64,000 nt of DNA, from the NCBI RefSeq assembly GCF_023148685.1, contig NZ_JAHXNL010000007.1:163581-227580 (forward strand). Reading direction: 5' to 3'. Positions 58,965-64,000 of the stretch are shown piece after piece. Every line of letters starts with the position of its first letter. The stretch's first letter is position 1. The notes beneath the pieces were generated by a model. The model was not told the origin of the DNA, made no database searches, and saw only the letters and a list, made by a program, of their open reading frames with translations. The DNA comes from Georgenia sp. EYE_87 (GTDB lineage Bacteria > Actinomycetota > Actinomycetes > Actinomycetales > Actinomycetaceae). A program made the translations under genes and the position numbers.

Positions 58965-59513
58965 ATGACGACAACCGAGCCCTGGTCCGGGCGTGAAGGG
59001 ACCGTCGAGGAGCACCGTCGGGCGGGGTCCGGCGGTGCGGCCGGAGGCCCGTCGCCCGGCGGTACGGCTCGGGAGCGCTCGCCCGGCGGTGCGGCGCCGG
59101 CCGACCCGAGCCCTCCCTGGGCGCGGCGGGTCGCCGTGGTCGCCGGCGCGATGATGGTCGGGGGCGCCGGGCTGAACACCTACATGACCCTGGCCCGCCC
59201 CGGGTCCTACGCCGGGATGGGCGGCTGGTTCCAGGAGATCTCGCCGTGGGACCTCGGCCCGCTCCCCGCGCTGTGGGAGGCGACGTTCGGCGAGCATCCC
59301 CGCGTGGCCGTACCGGTGGTCGGCATCGGGTTCGAGGCGACGATCGGTCTGCTCGCGCTCTCCCGGGACCCGCGCCGACGCGCCGCCGGGCTCGGCGGGA
59401 TCGCGGCGTTCCACACCGCGCTGCTGGGGATGGGCCTGTGGGCCTGGGCGCTGCCCTGGCTCGGCGTTCTCGTCCCGGCCGCGGTGGTCACCGCTCGGGC
59501 CGCGCGGCGCTGA
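58965..59513 (+). CDS. Four-helix membrane protein of unknown function
   Basis: A 182-residue protein. A Gly/Pro/Ser-rich N-terminus of about 50 residues precedes four hydrophobic segments (RRVAVVAGAMMVGGAGLNTYMTL, VAVPVVGIGFEATIGLLALS, GLGGIAAFHTALLGMGLWAW, LGVLVPAAVVTARA). GGAGGTGCGTC lies before ATG and TAGGAA at 58933-58938 could be a -10 box. No family recognised. Its last 26 bases overlap the convergent PfkB gene. Confidence 0.65.
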   Translation: MTTTEPWSGREGTVEEHRRAGSGGAAGGPSPGGTARERSPGGAAPADPSPPWARRVAVVAGAMMVGGAGLNTYMTLARPGSYAGMGGWFQEISPWDLGPLPALWEATFGEHPRVAVPVVGIGFEATIGLLALSRDPRRRAAGLGGIAAFHTALLGMGLWAWALPWLGVLVPAAVVTARAARR

Positions 59514-60363
59514 GCGGCGGCGGCGCGAGGTCGGCCACAGCGACGCACTCGGCGGCCACCTCGGCCGCCCGGCGCAGCGCCGCCGCCACGTCCTGCGCGT
59601 CGAGGTATGCCGTCAGGAATCCGGCGAAGAACGCGTCGCCGGCGCCGTTGGTGTCCACCAGCTGCTGGACGGGCACCGCGGGAACGTCGGTCCACCTGCC
59701 GTCAGCCTGCAGCGCGCTGGCGCCGGCCGCGCCGTGCGTGCAGACCACCAGCTCGGCACCGCCGTCGACGAGGGAACGCATGCAGGCCGCCGGGTCGGCC
59801 AGCCGGTCGGAGCTGAGGAACACGTACCGCGCCGACATCGCGAACTCGCGGTGGTACGCCGCCTCGCCGTCGTAGTCGTGAAGGTCCGTCCACACCGGGA
59901 TGCCGGCGGCGACGGCGGCGCGCAGGACCGGTCGGGCGTGGTCGGCGAGGTCGACGACGACGGCGTCCGCCGCCGCCAGCGCCGCCCGGCTCGCGTCGGC
60001 GTGCTGCTCGACGCCCGCTTGCGGGGCGGTGAGGTAGAGCGAGACGCGGTCCCCGGCGGCCATGAGGTTGGCGTGCCGCTCCGTGCGCCCGTCGAGCGCC
60101 GGCTCGGCGAGGAGCCGGACGCCGTAGCGGTCGAGGGTGGCGCGCACCCGCGCGGCCGGCTCGTCGTCGCCGAGCACGGTCCGCAGGGTCACCTCCGCGC
60201 CGAGACGGGCCAGGTTCATGGCCTTGCCCGCGGATGTCCCGCCCACGGTCTCGTGGAAGCCGCGGGCGAAGTGGGTGCCCGGCCGCGCCTCCGGGAGGCG
60301 GTCGAGGTGGACGAGGAGGTTCCACGAGGCGGGGCCTGCCACCAGGACGCGGGTCGGGCTCAC
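59488..60363 (-). CDS. PfkB-family carbohydrate kinase
   Basis: A 291-residue ribokinase-like protein. The N-terminal signature is HETVGGTSAGKAMNLARLGAEVTLRTVLGDDE and the C-terminal one VDTNGAGDAFFAGFLTAYL, with the catalytic Asp in GAGD. Substrate (ribose, fructose, nucleoside or other) not determinable. GTG 60363 lies 7 nt after TAGCGT, leaderless style. Near the GalT-like DUF4921 and GT4 genes it could supply phosphorylated sugar (inference). Confidence 0.88.
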   Translation of the reverse strand: MSPTRVLVAGPASWNLLVHLDRLPEARPGTHFARGFHETVGGTSAGKAMNLARLGAEVTLRTVLGDDEPAARVRATLDRYGVRLLAEPALDGRTERHANLMAAGDRVSLYLTAPQAGVEQHADASRAALAAADAVVVDLADHARPVLRAAVAAGIPVWTDLHDYDGEAAYHREFAMSARYVFLSSDRLADPAACMRSLVDGGAELVVCTHGAAGASALQADGRWTDVPAVPVQQLVDTNGAGDAFFAGFLTAYLDAQDVAAALRRAAEVAAECVAVADLAPPPLSAARPER

Positions 60364-60370
60364 CCGCCCG

Positions 60371-60376
60371 ACGCTA
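60371..60376 (-). promoter_or_regulatory. Leaderless -10 box of the PfkB gene
   Basis: TAGCGT (minus strand) with 7 nt to GTG 60363. Confidence 0.45.
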
Positions 60377-60443
60377 CCGGCGCCGCGACTCTCGCCCGCG
60401 CAGGACGTCGAGGCCGGCGCGACGGACGGCGTGGCATTGACGG

Positions 60444-60968
60444 TCACGGGATCTCCGGCAGGGGCCACCGCTCGCCGGTGGAGCTGTCGATCAGCGCCGC
60501 GTGACTGACGTGCAGCCGCATCGGGAGCACCGTGTACGCCAGGGCGGCGACGGCGGGAAGGTCCCCGAGGCGGGCCCGCGTGGCGAGGCTGACGTGCGGC
60601 ACCCAGGCTCCCGGCCGGTAGTTCCGGTGGAGGTCGGCGCCCGTGCCCACCGAGGCCTCCACGACCCGCTCCTGGCGCGCGGCGAGCTCCGACGTCAGCG
60701 ACGGCACCAGGGAGGCCCGTCCGCGGCGGAACAGGCCGAGGGCGTCGGCGTGGAGGGTGACCGGCCCGCCGTCGGCAAGCGCTGTGACGGCCTCACGCAC
60801 GGCCTCCACCTCGTAGGTGCGCAGGACGGCGTAGGACAGGTGGGGCACGTGCCGGCGGTGCGTGTGGCTGAGCAGGGTCGGCACGCCGGCCTCCTCGAGG
60901 CGGGTCCACAGCGTCCGCAGGGCACGGTCCGCGGCGGCGTCGAAGAGGAGGCAGACGGCGAGGGCCAC
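60444..60968 (-). CDS. 2H phosphoesterase / 2'-5' RNA ligase-like protein
   Basis: A 174-residue protein with two His-x-Ser/Thr-type motifs at the right distance, HVPHLSYAVL and WVPHVSLATR, the active-site pair of the 2H superfamily (LigT, cyclic phosphodiesterases). ALAVCLLFDAAADRALRTLWTRLEEAGVP is the usual first strand-helix. GTG 60968 shares its G with the TAG stop of the DUF4921 gene (TAGTG), so translation is coupled. A cyclic-nucleotide or RNA-repair substrate is possible. Confidence 0.8.
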   Translation of the reverse strand: MALAVCLLFDAAADRALRTLWTRLEEAGVPTLLSHTHRRHVPHLSYAVLRTYEVEAVREAVTALADGGPVTLHADALGLFRRGRASLVPSLTSELAARQERVVEASVGTGADLHRNYRPGAWVPHVSLATRARLGDLPAVAALAYTVLPMRLHVSHAALIDSSTGERWPLPEIP

Positions 60969-62293
60969 TAGGTAGCGTCCCGGTAGCGCAGCGAGCCCGG
61001 CAGCCCGGCACACTCGCGCCCGAGGGGCACCGGAGCGATCAGACCGTGGTCCCGCAGCTCACCGAGGCGCCGCACGACCCGGTCACGCAGGTCGTCGGGG
61101 GAGATCGTGTTGACGTTGATCTTCGTCCCGCCCTCGAAACCCGCCAGCGTGGACACCCGCCACTTGAGCATTGCTCGCAGCGGCATGGGCAGGCCCGCTT
61201 CCGGGGGCCGGTGGTGCCACTCCTCGTTGGTGGGCACCAGCGGCCCGGTGGCGGCGTGGCAGGCGTGGAGGAGGTCGGAGAAGTCCCGCAGCTCCGCCGG
61301 CGTCAGCTCCCACGGGACCGCGGCGGCCGACTTGGACCACACCTCGAGCGTGGGGTAGCGGTGGCCGATCCCCGCGAGGGCGACGGCGTGGTCGGTCTCC
61401 GCCAGGAGAAGGTCCTCGTCGAGGGCCACCTGCAGCACCGCGTCGTTGTACAGGTCGGGCTCGAGGCGCAGGCGGCCGAGCTCGTGGTCCGTCTGGCGGC
61501 CGCGCTCGTCAATGGCGACCAGCTGCTTGTGGAGGTGGTCGAAGGACGCGCCGGCCGGGCGCAGCCAGTTCTGGAAGACCGCGACGTAGCGCGCCGGGGG
61601 GATGTCGGCGTACAGCGATCGCATCGCCTCGACGGTGAAAGCCAGGTACTGGCGGTGCTCCTCCGGCGTGAGGGTCCCGGACGACGCCGGCAGCGGTGCG
61701 TCGGCGGCCCTGTCGGCAAGGTGGCGGCGGGCGACGACGACGTCGTGTCCGCCCGCGAAGAGGCTCCTCGCCCCCGCCAGCCTGGCGTCGGGGCTGACCG
61801 CGTCCCACTCCGCGGCGCTCGTCCCGTTCGCCTCGGCCCGACGGCGCAGGACGCGCTCGACGTGGACGCGCCCGGCGGGGGAGGCGAGGTAGTCACGCTC
61901 GTGCGCGACCACGTGTTCGGGCGGGACGTACCCGTGGTTGAGGCGCCAGTAGTCGAAGGAGAGGATCTCGAAGAGGTTCGGGATCCGGCGGAAGTCGGCG
62001 ACGGTCGCGTCGAGCGACTCCGCCGGCAGGCGTTCCAGCGTCCGCCAGGTGCCGTCGGGCGAGCGCACCAGGCGGGACTTCTCCGGCGGGGTGTCGAGGT
62101 AGCGCTTCTCGCAGAAGGCGCACCAATGGCCGTGCTGGGCCGGGTCGAGGGCGTCGGTCACGGACGCGACGGCGAGCGGACGGCGGGCGCGGCCCGGAAC
62201 GGTCCACACCTCGGTGCCGGTCAACGGGTTGAACTGCTTGACCGTCCCGTCGGGCAGCCGAGTGATCGGCGCGGGGGACGACGGGCTGAGCAT
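60968..62293 (-). CDS. DUF4921 protein with GalT/HIT-like nucleotidylyltransferase motifs
   Basis: A 441-residue protein. PITRLPDGTVKQFNPLTGTEVWTVPGRARRPL and WCAFCEKRYLDTPPEKSRL (a CxxC zinc site) resemble the start of galactose-1-phosphate uridylyltransferase. VAVFQNWLRPAGASFDHLHKQLVAI provides the His-x-His-x-Gln active-site triad. The C-terminal half adds GLPMPLRAMLKWRVSTLAGFEGGTKINVNTI. Annotated in Actinobacteria as DUF4921; a nucleotidyl- or phosphorylase activity on sugar phosphate is expected but unproven. ATG 62293 follows GAGG; a GTG at 62299 is also in frame. Confidence 0.82.
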   Translation of the reverse strand: MLSPSSPAPITRLPDGTVKQFNPLTGTEVWTVPGRARRPLAVASVTDALDPAQHGHWCAFCEKRYLDTPPEKSRLVRSPDGTWRTLERLPAESLDATVADFRRIPNLFEILSFDYWRLNHGYVPPEHVVAHERDYLASPAGRVHVERVLRRRAEANGTSAAEWDAVSPDARLAGARSLFAGGHDVVVARRHLADRAADAPLPASSGTLTPEEHRQYLAFTVEAMRSLYADIPPARYVAVFQNWLRPAGASFDHLHKQLVAIDERGRQTDHELGRLRLEPDLYNDAVLQVALDEDLLLAETDHAVALAGIGHRYPTLEVWSKSAAAVPWELTPAELRDFSDLLHACHAATGPLVPTNEEWHHRPPEAGLPMPLRAMLKWRVSTLAGFEGGTKINVNTISPDDLRDRVVRRLGELRDHGLIAPVPLGRECAGLPGSLRYRDAT

Positions 62294-62406
62294 GGGCACC
62301 TCGGCGTGCGGGCCCGCCCGGCGGGTCCGGGCGGCGTCTCGATGGTACGACCGGCAGCCCGGGCCCGTGGCCGGACGGAGCTCTGCGCGCCGGCCCGCCG
62401 AACGTG

Positions 62407-62448
62407 ACGAACCCAGGCGCTGGCCTCACGGCTGGCGCCCGGGTTCGT
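62407..62448. terminator. Long imperfect hairpin between DUF4921 and DJ-1/PfpI genes
   Basis: ACGAACCC-A-GGCGC pairs with GCGCC-C-GGGTTCGT, a 13-bp stem with one A-C mismatch and a 14-nt loop. It terminates the DJ-1/PfpI transcript upstream of the DUF4921 gene. Confidence 0.7.
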
Positions 62449-62487
62449 CGCACTGGATGGTCCGCCGTCACGGGCGAAGACCCAGGG

Positions 62488-63036
62488 TCAGGCGGTCTGG
62501 GCCTCGTGCTCGCCCTCGGCGAGCTCCTCGACGAGCTTGGCGTTGAACGCCGGCAGGTCGGCCGGCGTCCGGCTGCTCACGAGGCCGGCGTCGACCACGA
62601 CCTCCTCGTCCACCCACGTCGCGCCCGCGTTGCGCAGGTCCGTCTTCAGGCTGGGGTAGGACGTGAGCGTGCGACCGCGCACCACGTCGGCATCGGTGAG
62701 GATCCACCCTCCGTGGCAGATGACCCCGACCGGCTTGTGCTGGTCGAAGAAGTCGCGGGTGAGAGCGACAGCCTTCTCGTCCATGCGGAGCTTGTCGCCG
62801 TTCGCGACGCCGCCGGGGAGAACCAGGCCGTCGAAGTCGCTGGCGCTGGCGTCGGACACCGCCAAGTCGACGGTCGCCTCGTGCCCCTTCTTGCCGGTGA
62901 TCGATCCGGCCTCGGGCGAGATCAGAACTGCCTCCGCGCCGCTGGAGGTCACGGCCTCCCAGGGCGAGGTGAGCTCCGAGTCCTCGTAGCCGTTCGTCGC
63001 GAGAAAGGCGATGCGCTTGCCGTTGAGGTCCGTCAT
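62488..63036 (-). CDS. DJ-1/PfpI-family (type 1 glutamine amidotransferase-like) protein
   Basis: A 182-residue protein: KRIAFLATNGYEDSELTSPWEAVTSSGAEAVLISPEAGSITGKKGHEATVDLAVSDASASDFDGLVLPGGVANGDKLR and GVICHGGWILTDADVVRGRTLTSYPSL. Cys in VICHGG is the nucleophile and the Glu in YEDSE its partner. The group includes PfpI-like peptidases and deglycase/chaperone proteins (YhbO). GGAGGAG lies before the ATG. Confidence 0.9.
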   Translation of the reverse strand: MTDLNGKRIAFLATNGYEDSELTSPWEAVTSSGAEAVLISPEAGSITGKKGHEATVDLAVSDASASDFDGLVLPGGVANGDKLRMDEKAVALTRDFFDQHKPVGVICHGGWILTDADVVRGRTLTSYPSLKTDLRNAGATWVDEEVVVDAGLVSSRTPADLPAFNAKLVEELAEGEHEAQTA

Positions 63037-63140
63037 GTCGAGGGCTCCTCCCTGTCGGTGACTGTTCCTCTCGAGGCTACGTTCGGCCCCCGCGGTCTGC
63101 CACCGCGGCGGCCGCTGAGCCGGCAACAGGACTGCAGCCG

Positions 63141-63180
63141 CGAGTGGGCGGCACCGCAACGTCGAGTGAGCGGCACCGCA
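63141..63180. repeat. 18-bp direct repeat, period 22, upstream of the DJ-1/PfpI gene
   Basis: CGAGTGGGCGGCACCGCA (63141-63158) and CGAGTGAGCGGCACCGCA (63163-63180) differ at one base. They lie in a 241-bp intergenic region without a gene and could be an operator or a repeat relic. Confidence 0.7.
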
Positions 63181-63215
63181 GCTCCGACGGCGCAGCGGTG
63201 ATGTGGCGTGCCAAA

Positions 63216-63245
63216 GGGCCGCAGTCCGGGGGTGGTCTGCGGCCC
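63216..63245. terminator. Hairpin terminator of the HNH gene
   Basis: GGGCCGCAG/CTGCGGCCC 9-bp perfect stem with a 12-nt loop, followed on the minus strand by TTTGG, 33 bp after the HNH stop codon. Confidence 0.75.
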
Positions 63246-63277
63246 GTGTGGGCGTGGGGGTGCGTCGTGGGCGCGGG

Positions 63278-64000
63278 TCAGGCGGCGGTGTGGAGGGTGG
63301 TGATGGTGGTGCCGTCTGGTCGGGTGAAGGTCCAGTGGTCGCCGGTGCGTTCGATGGTGATGTTGTGTCGGTGGACGTGGTCGTGGTGGTGCCAGCACAG
63401 GAGGATGCCGAGGTGGGCGGCGGTGGGGCCGTGCTGGTCGTACCACCACAGGGAGTGGTGGATCTCGCCCTCGCCGGGTGGGGCGTGGCAGTCGGGGTAG
63501 CGGCAGGTGCGGTCGCGGGCGATGATCGCGCGGGTCTGGGCGGCGGTGAAGAGGCGTTCCTCGCGGCCGGAGTCCAGGATCTGGGAGTCGGGGCCGAAGA
63601 TGACGCGGTGGAAGCTGCCCTGGCAGGCGAGACGGGCGAGGAGCTGGGGGGCGATCGGGGTGCCGTCGGCCAGGGTGGCGGGTTCGGCGCCGAGGAGCGT
63701 GCTGTGGTTCAGGGTGCCGGGGATGACCAGGGCGCCGCCCTGGCCTGCGCCGGGGCTCGCGGTGCCGGGGCTGGGGGTGGGGCGGCTGGCCTGGATGAGG
63801 CGGGTGAGGGTGTCGTAGGGGACGTGGACGCTCAGGTGGGGGCGGATGCGGGCGCCGGGCTGGAGGATGCCGGCGTCGAGGGTGAGGCGGGCCAGGGAGG
63901 TCAGTGAGGCGGCGCGTCGCTGCGTGGGCGTGCGGGTGTCGGAGGCCGACGGGGTGCCGGTGCGTGCGTCGAGGGCTTCCTGGAGGGTCTGGCCGTTGGC
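63278..64000 (-). CDS. HNH endonuclease with DUF222-type N-terminus, C-terminal part (truncated by window end)
   Basis: The minus-strand frame is open from 64000 to a TGA at 63278-63280, giving about 240 C-terminal residues. The DUF222-like part includes LTSLARLTLDAGILQPGARIRPHLSVHVPYDTLTRLIQ and ILDSGREERLFTAAQTRAIIARDRTC. The HNH motif is CRYPDCHAPPGEGEIHHSLWWYDQHGPTAAHLGILLCWHHHDHVH. This family is present in many copies in Micrococcales and its role is uncertain, since it is not linked to a known restriction or intron system here. Confidence 0.9.
   Translation of the reverse strand, partial: ANGQTLQEALDARTGTPSASDTRTPTQRRAASLTSLARLTLDAGILQPGARIRPHLSVHVPYDTLTRLIQASRPTPSPGTASPGAGQGGALVIPGTLNHSTLLGAEPATLADGTPIAPQLLARLACQGSFHRVIFGPDSQILDSGREERLFTAAQTRAIIARDRTCRYPDCHAPPGEGEIHHSLWWYDQHGPTAAHLGILLCWHHHDHVHRHNITIERTGDHWTFTRPDGTTITTLHTAA

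Noticed and set aside
63033..63449. Minus-strand frame rich in His, Pro and Arg
   Set aside because: It overlaps the true HNH endonuclease frame, which carries intact HNH motifs and its own stop at 63278-63280.

Overview
The window is very GC-rich, densely packed actinobacterial DNA. Pointers to Actinobacteria include GTG/ATG starts with ATGA or GTGA stop-start overlaps, F420/flavin-type LLM and PPOX oxidoreductases, a DUF222-type HNH nuclease, DUF4235, a fused MrpA-B, and many genes that appear to start directly downstream of a -10 box (leaderless). The two proteins with a variant leucine-rich repeat N-terminus and the overall gene set suggest Micrococcales (Cellulomonas- or Georgenia-like); that placement is inference. 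No phage, IS element, CRISPR array or replication origin was seen.

Region by region. 1-522: C-terminus of a UbiA prenyltransferase. 523-3411: a compact cassette with locally lower GC, made of a free-standing LanC-like cyclase of the class III LanKC type, a TrmB/LuxR double-HTH regulator, and a divergent 49-residue Sec-type prepeptide ending in a Cys-Thr-Phe-Cys tail. The cyclase and peptide promoters share a TGCCATGGCA-centred palindrome. This is the best candidate for an undescribed system, either a RiPP or a peptide-signalling module. 3435-8151: S9 peptidase, cell-wall amidase and an LRV/membrane protein. 8233-12025: a NarL-type response regulator, a frameshifted DUF2993 lipid-binding protein, a degenerate membrane kinase and a true DesK/NarX-like histidine kinase. 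12089-14257: CopD-CtaG fusion. 14393-19917: a six-gene MoxR-DUF58-VWA-TPR operon. 19925-23281: TetR, a second LRV protein, Nudix, PPOX and a YqeB-like membrane protein.

23458-26935: a coupled trehalose-synthase-like GH13 and LLM oxidoreductase, then an HExxH membrane protein. 26942-28458: ArsR divergent from arsenite methyltransferase and a coupled small basic protein, then tRNA-Gly(CCC). 28753-30209: dCTP deaminase and a coupled unknown protein. 30587-31465: PRC-barrel/DUF2382 stress protein. 31538-35154: MFS exporter and a large membrane Fe-S oxidoreductase. 35347-42112: a complete mrp Na+/H+ antiporter operon, mrpA(B)-C-D-E-F-G, with every junction translationally coupled. 42314-46727: DUF4235, then a TPP riboswitch controlling a thiamine ABC importer (thiB-thiP-thiQ). 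46735-48603: a 41-bp hairpin repeat and a polymerase-only family A DNA polymerase.

48760-54885 is a run of small single genes: SRPBCC with a 23-codon leader ORF, VOC, stress protein, GDPD, GNAT, lipase-maturation factor, HMA metallochaperone, cupin and a cytidylate-kinase-like protein. 55182-62293 is a carbohydrate-oriented group: cytosolic GH92, GT4, PfkB kinase, a GalT-like DUF4921 protein and a coupled 2H phosphoesterase. 62488-63036 is a DJ-1/PfpI protein, and the window closes inside an HNH endonuclease gene. Calls rest on motif recognition in translated sequence; no database search was possible.
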